Assembly: GCF_002584985.1 (NCBI RefSeq)
Contig: NZ_NUPZ01000022.1
Location: 236,829-300,828 of the forward strand
Direction: 5' to 3'
DNA length: 64,000 bases
DNA from: Bacillus sp. AFS029637
GTDB lineage: Bacteria; Bacillota; Bacilli; Bacillales; Bacillaceae_G
Shown here: positions 16,031 to 25,160 of the stretch, one piece after another
Position numbering within the stretch: the first letter of the stretch is position 1
How the letters are laid out: every line of letters begins with the position of its first letter
The notes under the pieces: model-generated
Database searches by the model: none
Seen by the model: only the letters and a program-made list of their open reading frames with translations
Told to the model about the DNA's origin: nothing
Made by a program: the position numbers and the translations under genes

Positions 16031-17719
16031 ATGGATTATAAAACGAAGTTTGCGGAAAGTTTATCCAATATTTTTACGGATGAATTAGCGCAAAAGCAAA
16101 TTTTAGATTTAATTGAAACACCGAAACAAGATGAATTTGGAGATGCAGCGTTCCCATGCTTTTCACTAGCGAAGCAATATAAAAAATCACCGGCTATTAT
16201 CGCAAAGGAAATTGCAGAGAAATTAAATGATCCGTTCTTTATGAAAGTAGAGGCCGTTGGTCCGTATGTAAATGTATTTTTTAATCGTGAAACTGTAAGT
16301 GATGATGTATTAAAAAAGGTTTTAGCGGAGAAAGAAGAGTACGGTCAAAACCACTTTGGATGTGAAAAAACGGTAGTTATCGATTATTCTTCGCCTAATA
16401 TCGCGAAACCTTTTTCAATGGGGCATTTACGTTCTACAATGATTGGTAATTCATTAAAGCATATCGCCGAAAAATGTGGATATGAAGTTGTAGGAATTAA
16501 TTATATTGGTGATTGGGGAACACAGTTTGGAAAGTTAATTACCGCATATAAAAAATGGGGAAATGAAGAAGTAGTTAAAGAGGATCCAATACGTGAATTA
16601 TTTAAACTATATGTTCAGTTTCATGTAGAGGTAAAAGAAGACGAAGAACTAGAAAAAGAGGGTCGTGCTTGGTTTAAGAAACTAGAAGAAGGTGATGAAG
16701 AAGCAGTCGAGCTTTGGAATTGGTTCCGTCACGAATCTTTAAAAGAGTTTTCTCGTATTTATGAACTTCTCGGTGTAGAATTTACTAATTTTCAAGGAGA
16801 AGCTTTTTATAATAACTTAATGGAAGATTTTATTGGGATTTTAGAGGAACATGAATTACTTGAAGAGTCAGAAGGCGCATTAGTCGTTAATTTAGAAGAA
16901 GAAGGTATGCCACCTTGCTTAATTAGAAAATCAGATGGTGCGACAATTTACGCAACACGCGATTTAACAGCAGCATTATATCGTCAAAGCACATATGGAT
17001 TTGATAAAGCGTTATATGTAGTTGGCCCGGAACAAAGCTTGCATTTCAATCAATTTTTCACTGTATTAAAAAAGGTTGGCTACACTTGGGTTGATGGTAT
17101 GGAACATGTACCGTTTGGATTCATATTAAAAGACGGTAAGAAAATGTCGACGCGTAAAGGAAGAGTTATTTTACTTGAAGAAGTACTTGAAGAAGCGATC
17201 GAACTGGCAAAACAAAATATTGAAGAGAAAAATCCAAACTTAAAACAAAAAGAAGAAGTAGCAAAGCAGGTCGGTGTTGGGGCAATCATATTCCATGATT
17301 TAAAAAATGAGCGTATGCATAATATCGAATTTTCATTAGAAAATATGCTGAAATTTGAAGGGGAAACAGGTCCGTATGTACAGTACACACATGCACGTGC
17401 TTGCTCTATTTTAAGAAAAGAAAGTGTGGAATTTGAAACATGTACGTTTGCATTAAAAGATGATTATAGCTGGAGCGTCGTAAAATTACTAAACAAATTC
17501 CCGCAAGTAATTGAAGCAGCATGTAACAAAAATGAGCCATCCATTATTTCAAAATACGTATTAGATGTAGCACAATCGTTCAATAAATATTATGGAAATG
17601 TGCGTATATTGGAAGAGAGTGAAGAAAAGGATAGTAGACTGGCATTAGTGTATGCTGTGACGGTTGTATTAAAAGAAGGATTACGATTACTTGGGGTGGG
17701 TGCTCCTGAGGAGATGTGA
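16031..17719 (+). CDS. argS: Arginyl-tRNA synthetase
   Basis: This class I synthetase charges tRNA-Arg. The 562-residue sequence has the N-terminal Add-1 domain, the HIGH-like motif in SPNIAKPFSMGHLRST (GHLR at 131-134), and KMSTRKG (371-377); the anticodon-binding alpha-helical domain is at the C-terminus. It ends somewhat abruptly at GVGAPEEM, which is normal for ArgS. It is T-box controlled. Cereus-group genomes usually encode two ArgS proteins, and I take this as one of the pair; whether a second gene exists cannot be seen here. AAGGAGG lies 8 bases before the start. Confidence 0.96.
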   Translation: MDYKTKFAESLSNIFTDELAQKQILDLIETPKQDEFGDAAFPCFSLAKQYKKSPAIIAKEIAEKLNDPFFMKVEAVGPYVNVFFNRETVSDDVLKKVLAEKEEYGQNHFGCEKTVVIDYSSPNIAKPFSMGHLRSTMIGNSLKHIAEKCGYEVVGINYIGDWGTQFGKLITAYKKWGNEEVVKEDPIRELFKLYVQFHVEVKEDEELEKEGRAWFKKLEEGDEEAVELWNWFRHESLKEFSRIYELLGVEFTNFQGEAFYNNLMEDFIGILEEHELLEESEGALVVNLEEEGMPPCLIRKSDGATIYATRDLTAALYRQSTYGFDKALYVVGPEQSLHFNQFFTVLKKVGYTWVDGMEHVPFGFILKDGKKMSTRKGRVILLEEVLEEAIELAKQNIEEKNPNLKQKEEVAKQVGVGAIIFHDLKNERMHNIEFSLENMLKFEGETGPYVQYTHARACSILRKESVEFETCTFALKDDYSWSVVKLLNKFPQVIEAACNKNEPSIISKYVLDVAQSFNKYYGNVRILEESEEKDSRLALVYAVTVVLKEGLRLLGVGAPEEM

Positions 17720-17735
17720 AATAGTAGTAAACTGA

Positions 17736-17771
17736 CAAACCGGGTCTAGTATGAACCTGGTTTGTTTTTTT
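17736..17771 (+). terminator. Terminator of argS
   Basis: CAAACCGGGT pairs with ACCTGGTTTG (one G-T pair), loop 9 nt, followed by T7. Confidence 0.85.
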
Positions 17772-17830
17772 ATTGATATATAATTTTTTTGCAAAATCAA
17801 TTAAAATCTATTTAGAGAGGGTGATTCATA

Positions 17831-18160
17831 TTGATTCGAACTTTTATCTTACAAATTCCTTGTCATAGAAAATCTAAAAGAAGTTTCCTTAAACTACAAA
17901 AGTACATACCTTTATGTACGCGTTGTACGGGCATGCTTATTGGTATTTTACTGTTTCCAATTTATTTTTACATAACACCTTCATTTCCTATGGCAATCAT
18001 ACTATCAATTTGCGCTCAAATTCCGTTACTTATTGATGGATTCACCCAAAAATGGAAATGGAGAAGCAGCACAAATTTGCTAAGAGTAACTACCGGTATA
18101 TTAAGCGGTAATGGGATGGGATTACTCATTTCATCTAGCATTATATGGATTCTTTCTTAA
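17831..18160 (+). CDS. DUF2085 membrane protein, TTG start
   Basis: The 109-residue protein has the DUF2085 signature: an early Cys-His-Arg (IPCHRKSKRSF, Cys11-His12), the LCTRCTGMLIG motif, and the later IDGFTQ, NLLRVTTG and GNGMG motifs. It has three hydrophobic segments. The conserved Cys/His set before the membrane helices hints at metal or redox chemistry, but the family function is unknown. The start is TTG at 17831, placed by GAGAGGGTG. The next gene starts 29 bp after the stop and is probably co-transcribed. Confidence 0.8.
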   Translation: MIRTFILQIPCHRKSKRSFLKLQKYIPLCTRCTGMLIGILLFPIYFYITPSFPMAIILSICAQIPLLIDGFTQKWKWRSSTNLLRVTTGILSGNGMGLLISSSIIWILS

Positions 18161-18189
18161 AGCGTATATTAATGGAGGTAGCTACTTAG

Positions 18190-18408
18190 ATGTTCTGGAT
18201 CTATTTAATTCTAATTTGCATTTCAGGAGGAAGTGGAATTGGTTTTATCATGCACGAGAAATATACAGAAGCAATAATAGCTTTTGGTATGTGCACATTG
18301 TTTATTGGCGTGCTATATTATTATCTTAAAAGAAGCAAAAAAAGAAGAAATTTCGACTGCGGCGATTTAGATTGTACTGATTGTTTAGATTGTGATTGTA
18401 ATGATTAA
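18190..18408 (+). CDS. Small two-helix membrane protein with Cys/Asp-rich tail
   Basis: The 72-residue product has two hydrophobic helices (about residues 2-20 and 26-46), a basic turn (KRSKKRRN) and a tail in which six cysteines alternate with aspartates (DCGDLDCTDCLDCDCND). The tail would be a good soft- or transition-metal site. GGAGGT lies 11 bases upstream. It directly follows the DUF2085 gene, which also has a conserved Cys/His cluster. I do not recognise the family; metal binding is inference. Confidence 0.72.
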   Translation: MFWIYLILICISGGSGIGFIMHEKYTEAIIAFGMCTLFIGVLYYYLKRSKKRRNFDCGDLDCTDCLDCDCND

Positions 18409-18437
18409 GCTTCTATTGATCTATCTTTCTTCAAAGT

Positions 18438-18480
18438 AAAAAGGGTTAGTGTATTTTTAACGATGCACTAGCCCTTTTTG
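18438..18480 (+). terminator. Terminator of the DUF2085 operon
   Basis: AAAAAGGGTTAGTG pairs with CACTAGCCCTTTTT (one mismatch/wobble), loop about 14 nt. Confidence 0.8.
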
Positions 18481-18595
18481 CTTTAGAATTTTGCTATTTA
18501 TGATTAACTGGCTTAAATATTCCACACAAGTGTAGGAATATGTCTTCTATAAATAGAATTTTATTTTTGTGTTGTATATAAAGGGGGAATAGACA

Positions 18596-19474
18596 TTGGA
18601 AACGTACGATTGGAATAGTAAACTGATATATTTAAAAAACACGAGAGACTTATATTACAATGACGATTATTTAAGTTTTTTAGTAAATACAGTTTGGCAG
18701 ATCTCTGGGCCAGTACATATTGTTGATTACGGTTGTGGATACGGCTATTTAGGCCTAGTATTGTTGCCTTTACTTCCAAAGGGCTCAAAGTATACAGGTA
18801 TTGATAGCGGGGAAACATTAATAGCTGAAGCAAGAGAGTTATTTCGTTCACTTCCATATGAATCAGAATTTATTGAAGGAGATGCTACAGAAATTGAATT
18901 AAAAAATAAATACGATATAGCAATCTGTCATGCTTTCTTATTACATATGAACTCACCAAAAAAGATGCTAGAAAAAATGATACAGTCAATTAAGGATGGT
19001 GGTAAAATAATCTGTTTTGAACCACATTGGATTTCAAATATGTCTTCATACGTGTTAGATGGAGAGAGCCAATCGAAAATTATCCAGCTAGGCATTTTAC
19101 AGAAATTATTTGAAAGTGACACGCAGAGAAGTGGTAAAGATGGCAATATCGGCATGAAAATACCGATGTATTTAAGTGAATTAGGTGTGAAAAATATTGA
19201 GTGTAGAGTGAGCGATAAAGTGAATTTTTTAGACTCTAATATACATCACAAAGATAAAAACGATTTGTATCATTCGTTAAAAGAAGAGGGAATAGCGGGC
19301 AATCCAGGAGATAAACAGCAATTTATAGAACGTTTAATGGCCAGGGAATTAACATATGATGATGCGCTAGCTCAATATGAAGCTGAACTACGATTTTTTA
19401 AAGCATTTCATCTACATTCTTCTTTAGTATATACTCCGAATATGAAAATTACATATGGTGAAATAGTATGTTAA
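18596..19474 (+). CDS. Class I SAM-dependent methyltransferase, TTG start
   Basis: The 292-residue protein has motif I VDYGCGYGYLGLVLLP (about residues 43-58), the acidic GIDSGE after strand 2, and IAICHAFLLHM at motif IV. The C-terminal 100 residues form an extra helical cap that should hold the specific substrate, which is not known. AAGGGGG lies 8 bases before the TTG start. The 3' end overlaps the next gene (EEP-family) by 7 bp, indicating coupled translation. Confidence 0.82.
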   Translation: METYDWNSKLIYLKNTRDLYYNDDYLSFLVNTVWQISGPVHIVDYGCGYGYLGLVLLPLLPKGSKYTGIDSGETLIAEARELFRSLPYESEFIEGDATEIELKNKYDIAICHAFLLHMNSPKKMLEKMIQSIKDGGKIICFEPHWISNMSSYVLDGESQSKIIQLGILQKLFESDTQRSGKDGNIGMKIPMYLSELGVKNIECRVSDKVNFLDSNIHHKDKNDLYHSLKEEGIAGNPGDKQQFIERLMARELTYDDALAQYEAELRFFKAFHLHSSLVYTPNMKITYGEIVC

Positions 19475-20262
19475 AAGGTAGCGCTTTATTGAGGATTGCT
19501 ACCTTTAATATATGGAACCATGAGAGTCTTTGGTTTGAAAGGTTAGAAGCTATTTGTGAGGAGATTCGAAGCATTTCTCCGCATATTCTTGCTCTACAGG
19601 AAGTTAGAAGTTCTGTTAATTTGAAATCAAAGGAAAATGTGGCCCAGTATATAGCGAATCAAACTGGATATCCGTTTTGTATATTTAAAGAGTACCCTGA
19701 TTCTCCAGATGAAGGACTAGCTTTTTTTAGTAAAATTCCTATTATAGCTGAAGAAGCAATTTGGGAAACTGATATAGAGGAATCAAATTATTGTGCCATT
19801 CGAATCACATTTAAATATAAAGATTGGAAGTTCGGAGTTACGAATGTTCATTTAAATTGGAAATCTAGTAGGATAAGACAAGAACAAATGAACACTGTGA
19901 ATAATTGGATTGAAAACAGAGCCAGTAATTATGAATTATTATGTGGCGATTTTAATGATGATCCATATTCAATGGTGCATCAATACTTAATTCGGAAGCA
20001 TTGGATAGATGTAGCTCAGTTTAAAGAAATCGAAGAGAACATGATAGCTCAACCAACTTTAGATTATAGAGAGAATCTGAATTTAAAAGGCTATGTAAAG
20101 CAAGAAAAAAGATACGATTGGATCATGATACAAGAAAATGCCGCATTTGAATTTCCTACGATTGAAAACGTATCTATATTTGGGGATTCGGTACTAACTT
20201 CAACTGGTGTGTTTCCTAGTGATCATTACGGTGTTTTTGCAGATTTGGAATTTGATAAGTGA
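19468..20262 (+). CDS. Endonuclease/exonuclease/phosphatase (EEP) family protein
   Basis: The 264-residue protein has the EEP fold landmarks in order: IATFNIWNHES near the N-terminus, ILALQEVRSS (metal Glu), NVHLNWKSSRIRQEQM, LLCGDFNDDP and the terminal PSDHYGVFADLEF (Asp-His). This superfamily includes DNases, sphingomyelinases and inositol phosphatases; there is no signal peptide, so this one is cytosolic. The ATG at 19468 overlaps the methyltransferase gene; a TTG at 19488 (MRIATFNI) is a less likely alternative. Confidence 0.85.
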   Translation: MLKGSALLRIATFNIWNHESLWFERLEAICEEIRSISPHILALQEVRSSVNLKSKENVAQYIANQTGYPFCIFKEYPDSPDEGLAFFSKIPIIAEEAIWETDIEESNYCAIRITFKYKDWKFGVTNVHLNWKSSRIRQEQMNTVNNWIENRASNYELLCGDFNDDPYSMVHQYLIRKHWIDVAQFKEIEENMIAQPTLDYRENLNLKGYVKQEKRYDWIMIQENAAFEFPTIENVSIFGDSVLTSTGVFPSDHYGVFADLEFDK

Positions 20263-20564
20263 AAATAATGTCGTTTAATGTTGGTAAGTCGATATTCGAC
20301 ATATAATCGCTGATATATTTTGAAAATCGCCGATATAATTTTATATATAGAGTTCACCTTTTGAAAGATAAGAGCTACATGTTACGTTATTTCATAAAAT
20401 CAAACAAAATACAGAGAAAAACAAACATTTTTACTATATTCTGTTATGGATTAGAATAATATTAAATAATACCACTCATTATAAGAGATTATAGTTGAAT
20501 ACCTACAATATGATGTGTAAAATCTAAGCAAGTAGCAGTATAAATATAAATTCGAGGTGAATGC
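20263..20564. other. Intergenic region before the giant TPR gene, with short repeats
   Basis: It holds a perfect short palindrome GTCGATATTCGAC (20288-20300) and two 13-nt direct repeats AATCGCYGATATA (20305 and 20325). No terminator for the preceding gene is obvious. The repeats may bind a regulator; no gene is seen. Confidence 0.4.
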
Positions 20565-23500
20565 ATGCTAGATTTTAAGCAGTTAGAAGCTTGTTTGAAA
20601 GACAAGAGATTTGTAGATGGATTACAGGAAATAAATAAAGAAATTTCATATATAAAAGAAACGAATACTATATCTTATGTGAAAAAGTGGCTTGCTAATA
20701 TTCCTTCACATGAGGAGTTTGATATATTAATTCGCCTTACTGATGAAGGGCTTATGCACCAATACAGTTCATTCCTCATTCGCTACGCTTATAAAAAATT
20801 CCCAAATATGAGAACGCTCTCTTTATATTGTGACGAGTTAATTGATGAGCGGAAAATTCTTGAAGCAGAACAGTTGTTAAAAGATTCTTTAGAAGAGAGT
20901 AATAAAGAAAAAATAGATGTCGATTTTTTAGCGAAAACATACTTTACGTTAGTACGATGTCTGTTAGAAATGAAACGAAATGAAGAAGCGCTAATCTATA
21001 TGCAAAAAGCAGAGGAGTACAGTACACGTGCGGTTTTTGATAAATGGGGCTACGTCTATATGCATACAGGTGAGTGGGAGAAAGCAGAGGAACAATTTAT
21101 AGCCGGCATGCAGCATAAAGATTGTGAAGAGTTATCTACCTATTTATTATCACAGTTATATGCGAATAAAGGGGAACAGAAACGTGCATTACAGCTAATT
21201 GATGATGCGATTGTAAAGTTCCCGCAAGTACCATATTTTCACTTTGAAAAGGTGAAGTATTTATTAGATTTAGGGCAATATGAAGAGATGTTAGCGGTAA
21301 TAGATAATATTAATCGTCAGCTTCCTTATCATGCTTATGAGGCTTACTTTATTCATTTACGTGCAGAAGCGCTGTATAAAATGAATAAACTTGTAAACTT
21401 ACAGGAGTTATTAAAAGAAGAAAAAAGTTTAAAAGAATCCTTGTATCATAATTTAGAAAAAAATCGAGATGGAAAAAAGGTTCACCTGCCGATAGTTCCT
21501 ATTGTACAAAAGGATAATTATTGTGTTCCGACAAGCTTAGAAATGATGTTGCAAATTTGGGGAGAGAAACGTACACAAGACGAAATTGCAGAGTTTATTT
21601 TTGATATGACAGGTTCAAAGTTTTCGGATACTGTTTCGTATTTAGAAGGATTAGGTTATGAATATCGTTATTTCAAAGGGAATGAGGAAAACTATAAGAG
21701 ACTGCTTGACCGAGGAATTCCCGTTTTATTAAGTATAGATATTGAGCATGCTTCGCATGTGCAAGTACTATCTGGATATGATGATACGTTACAAGCTTTT
21801 TATGTTCAAGATCCAAACTTTATAGAACCAGTTCTTGTGGAATATAGTAAATTGCAAGAGAAATATCGTTATACAGGTTGTTTGGCAATCACGTTTGTTC
21901 CGAAAGAAAAGAAGGAACAACTATCGTTTTTAAGTGAAGAAGAAAATCAGTATTTTAAATCCATTTTTTCTCTTACAGATCATTTAGATGAACACGATAA
22001 AGAGGGGGTTAGTCATTTAGTACACTTTTTAAAAGAGACGAGTGATAATCCGAATACGTGGTTATATACGATTAAACATCTAGATGTTGAAGTAGATAAA
22101 GAGTTTATTCTTAATTGTATAGAAAAGTTAACGGAAAAGTTTCCGAACTCGGATTTTGTTAAATTACATGGTGCCCAGTGCTTTATCCGTCTTCAAGAAA
22201 TGGAGAAAGCTGGGCAAATGCTGACAAGTGTTGAGAAGAAAAATAATCGTGCTTTGTATCATTTGATAAATGGAAGATATGCATTTGAACAAGAAAATTA
22301 TATAGAAGCAATTTCAAGTTTTCGTTCGTCGTTACAATTGGACGCAGATCAGCCGATTGCTTGGAGTTTTCTCGCTTTATCCTATATGTATATCGATAAA
22401 TGTGAAAATGCGTTGCAGTTTTCTCAAGTTGCTTTAGAGCGTAGTCCTGAAAGATTCACGTTAACGAATCACGGTTTAATATTAATCGATTTAGAAAGAT
22501 ATGAAGAAGCATATGACATCTTTAATGATTTGTTAAAAGAGTATAAAAGTGAGGCGCATGTATGGTATGAGCGAGCGAGATGTGCACATCAATTAGGGAA
22601 GTTACATTTAGCGATAAAAGGGCTTAAAGTAGCGATTCATTTGGATAGTAATGCACCTTACATTTATACGAAACTTTCGGAAATATACGAATCAGATTTG
22701 AAGGATGACAAAAGTACGAAAGAAATTTTATTAAAAGGTATTGAGAATTGTGATGATAAAGCATCTCTTTACGTAAGGTTAGGTGACTATCATTTTCAGA
22801 ATGATAGTTTAGAAGAAGCAGAAGTATTGTATGAGCGTGCTTTAGAAGAAAATGATGAAGATGTTTATTCTCATTTCGGAATTACGCAAGTGTATATGGC
22901 AAAAGAGCAATATAAAGAAGCGAAACAATATATTCTCGGTATCGAAAAACAAATTGAAAAGAGTCAAGATTTCCTTATGAATGCTGGGATGGTTTTATGG
23001 GATGCAGAAATCGAACTGGGCGGGAATGAGGAAGAACTAAAATTAGCATTGGTTAAATTAGAGAGTGGTATAAAGCAGGGAGATTATAGTGTAGCAAGTG
23101 CATTAGATGAATATGTAAATCGAATTAAAGGAACTGTGTTTGTACAACGAGGTATAGCTTTTTTAAGAACGTTACAAAAAGAAAGAAATGAAGTAAGTGA
23201 ATACGGTTGTTATATAGGTATTTTATATGAATCTATTGGACAGTACGGCCAAGCAATGAAAAGATATAATAAGGCAATAGAACAAAAGAAAACGGCATTA
23301 CCTTATTACCGAATTGGCGAAACACTTATGGCATTAGGGCAATTGACAGAAGCAAAACAAGCGTATGAAACATGTTTAGAGCTTGATGGGAATTTCGTAG
23401 GTGTACATTTACAGCTTGCAGAAATATATGAAAAAGAAGAAAATCATTCAAAGGAACAAAGTCATATGGTTCAGGCGATGAAAGAGGAACCATTGCATAT

Positions 23501-24767
23501 AAATATGGAATACTTGGCGCAGCTTTCAGTAAAAGTAGAATTACAGGAAGAGTTGCTAGCGGAATTAGAACGGTTAGCTGGAGAAGTACCTGAAATATGG
23601 CGATTAGATGCGATCGCATATGTGTATGGAGCAATGAATGAAATAGATAAGGAAAAAGAACAAATTGAGCAAGCGATACAATTAGATGGGGAACATACGG
23701 AAGTTCTATATCATTATGCGAATGTATTGGTGAAAAAAAGAGATGCAAAAGCAATGGAAGTTGCAATGAAAGTCATGCGACAAGATATAGGTAATGAACG
23801 TATTTTTGATGTTTATGTGAAAGCAGTAGAACAACATCAGAAATTGTCTAACATACGTGATTTTTTGCATACATTGAAAGTGAAAAAAGCAGAAAGAAGT
23901 GCGGCATTTATGTATGCAGCAGCTGCGGTTACTGAAATGTGGATTGAACGCCAGCAAAATGAACAACCGAAAAAGTCTATATTTACGAGAGCGTTTTATC
24001 GTATGAAAAACCGTGCGAAAGAAATTTCAATGATAACAATAATCATTGAATTATATGAAATTTCGTTAAAGTTAAATCCGAAAAATAGTATGGCAGCGCA
24101 GCGATTTGCACAATTTTACGAGAATGCAGCGATGAATAAAGAAGCGATAGAAGTTTTGGAAACATCGTTAGAAAATAAATGGGATTATGATGTAGCGAAG
24201 CAACTAGTAAATCTTTTTATCGAGTGTGAAGAACAAGATAGATTGCAAGATGCTTTGGAACTAACGAAGCAAATGGTTCGAGAGTTACCAGATGACTATG
24301 ATACTCTTTTTTTACAAGCACATGTTTTCTTTGAAGCCGGAGAAGAAAGAAAAGCAGAAAAGATTTATTTACAATTAACGGAGAAAACACCGTTTGTAAA
24401 TAGAGGATTCCTTGCTTTAGGGGAAATGTATGAAAGTCAAGAGAGATTTGAAGAGGCAATTCACTTATTAGAAGGCGCTTCTATACATCATCCAAACGAT
24501 ACGGCAATTCTTCTTTCTTTAGCATCTTCATATCATGGGGCTGGACAAACGATAAAGGCAGAAAAAATAACAAGTGAAGTATTAACTATGGATGCTACAG
24601 ACTTGTTAGCAAGATATGATCACGCTTGTTACTTAGCTCAATTAAACAGACATGAAGAGGCTAAACAAGAGCTTGAAATTGTAATTCGGGAAGATGGAAC
24701 TGGATTTTTTGCGGAGCTTATCGAGAAAGATGAGGATTTAGCAGGAATACGAGAACTTGAGAAGTAA
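20565..24767 (+). CDS. Giant TPR protein with an internal C39-like cysteine protease domain
   Basis: This is a 1400-residue cytosolic protein. Residues 1-290 and 480-1400 are arrays of tetratricopeptide-type helix pairs (for example KWGYVYMHTGEWEKAEEQF, AIAWSFLALS-like and YYRIGETLMALGQLTEAKQ segments). Residues about 308-460 are a peptidase C39-like (papain-fold) domain: DNYCVPTSLEMML gives Cys320, EHASHVQVLSGYD gives His398 and VQDPN gives Asp416, a complete catalytic set. There is no signal peptide or ABC part. GAGGTGA precedes the ATG. TPR arrays bind proteins, so it may cleave or present a bound partner. The partner is unknown. Confidence 0.88.
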   Translation: MLDFKQLEACLKDKRFVDGLQEINKEISYIKETNTISYVKKWLANIPSHEEFDILIRLTDEGLMHQYSSFLIRYAYKKFPNMRTLSLYCDELIDERKILEAEQLLKDSLEESNKEKIDVDFLAKTYFTLVRCLLEMKRNEEALIYMQKAEEYSTRAVFDKWGYVYMHTGEWEKAEEQFIAGMQHKDCEELSTYLLSQLYANKGEQKRALQLIDDAIVKFPQVPYFHFEKVKYLLDLGQYEEMLAVIDNINRQLPYHAYEAYFIHLRAEALYKMNKLVNLQELLKEEKSLKESLYHNLEKNRDGKKVHLPIVPIVQKDNYCVPTSLEMMLQIWGEKRTQDEIAEFIFDMTGSKFSDTVSYLEGLGYEYRYFKGNEENYKRLLDRGIPVLLSIDIEHASHVQVLSGYDDTLQAFYVQDPNFIEPVLVEYSKLQEKYRYTGCLAITFVPKEKKEQLSFLSEEENQYFKSIFSLTDHLDEHDKEGVSHLVHFLKETSDNPNTWLYTIKHLDVEVDKEFILNCIEKLTEKFPNSDFVKLHGAQCFIRLQEMEKAGQMLTSVEKKNNRALYHLINGRYAFEQENYIEAISSFRSSLQLDADQPIAWSFLALSYMYIDKCENALQFSQVALERSPERFTLTNHGLILIDLERYEEAYDIFNDLLKEYKSEAHVWYERARCAHQLGKLHLAIKGLKVAIHLDSNAPYIYTKLSEIYESDLKDDKSTKEILLKGIENCDDKASLYVRLGDYHFQNDSLEEAEVLYERALEENDEDVYSHFGITQVYMAKEQYKEAKQYILGIEKQIEKSQDFLMNAGMVLWDAEIELGGNEEELKLALVKLESGIKQGDYSVASALDEYVNRIKGTVFVQRGIAFLRTLQKERNEVSEYGCYIGILYESIGQYGQAMKRYNKAIEQKKTALPYYRIGETLMALGQLTEAKQAYETCLELDGNFVGVHLQLAEIYEKEENHSKEQSHMVQAMKEEPLHINMEYLAQLSVKVELQEELLAELERLAGEVPEIWRLDAIAYVYGAMNEIDKEKEQIEQAIQLDGEHTEVLYHYANVLVKKRDAKAMEVAMKVMRQDIGNERIFDVYVKAVEQHQKLSNIRDFLHTLKVKKAERSAAFMYAAAAVTEMWIERQQNEQPKKSIFTRAFYRMKNRAKEISMITIIIELYEISLKLNPKNSMAAQRFAQFYENAAMNKEAIEVLETSLENKWDYDVAKQLVNLFIECEEQDRLQDALELTKQMVRELPDDYDTLFLQAHVFFEAGEERKAEKIYLQLTEKTPFVNRGFLALGEMYESQERFEEAIHLLEGASIHHPNDTAILLSLASSYHGAGQTIKAEKITSEVLTMDATDLLARYDHACYLAQLNRHEEAKQELEIVIREDGTGFFAELIEKDEDLAGIRELEK

Positions 24768-24819
24768 CTGTATAGGAATGGTTAAGCAAGGATATAATTA
24801 AATATATATTTCGAATTAG

Positions 24820-24849
24820 TTGACAATTGATTGCCAAATGGCATAGAAT
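24820..24849 (+). promoter_or_regulatory. Promoter of the ileS T-box leader
   Basis: Consensus TTGACA and TAGAAT are separated by 18 bp, just upstream of the leader. Confidence 0.75.
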
Positions 24850-24854
24850 AGCTT

Positions 24855-25128
24855 TTAACAAAGTATACAAATCTGAAGACGAGAACGAGTAAAATAATGA
24901 ACTGTTCCCCAGAGAACCGGTGTATAGCTGAAAGCCGGTGTTCAGGCGTTATTTGAAAATCATCTCCGAGGAGCCGAGGCTGAACATAAGTAAGCTCGGA
25001 CGGATGTCTACCGTTACAAAGAACACGTATGATAGTACGTTGCTAAGTGCTATTAGTGAATAGCTAATAGAATTAGGGTGGTATCGCGGGTAAACCCGTC
25101 CCTACTTTATAGGGACGGGTTTTTTGTG
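24855..25128 (+). ncRNA. T-box riboswitch of ileS, specifier ATC (Ile)
   Basis: The leader has a long stem I, the T-box AGGGTGGTATCGCGG (25075-25089), and a terminator ACCCGTCCCT / AGGGACGGGT followed by T6. The specifier ATC is at 24959-24961 (GAAA-ATC-ATCTCC-GAG), six bases before GAG. ATC is Ile, matching the downstream gene. Confidence 0.94.
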
Positions 25129-25160
25129 TGCTTTAAAACATTCAAAAGGAGTGATTGTAG

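Noticed and set aside
18111-18329. 72-codon frame overlapping the DUF2085 operon
   Set aside because: The frame at 18190 has a proper GGAGGT site and membrane helices; this one has neither.
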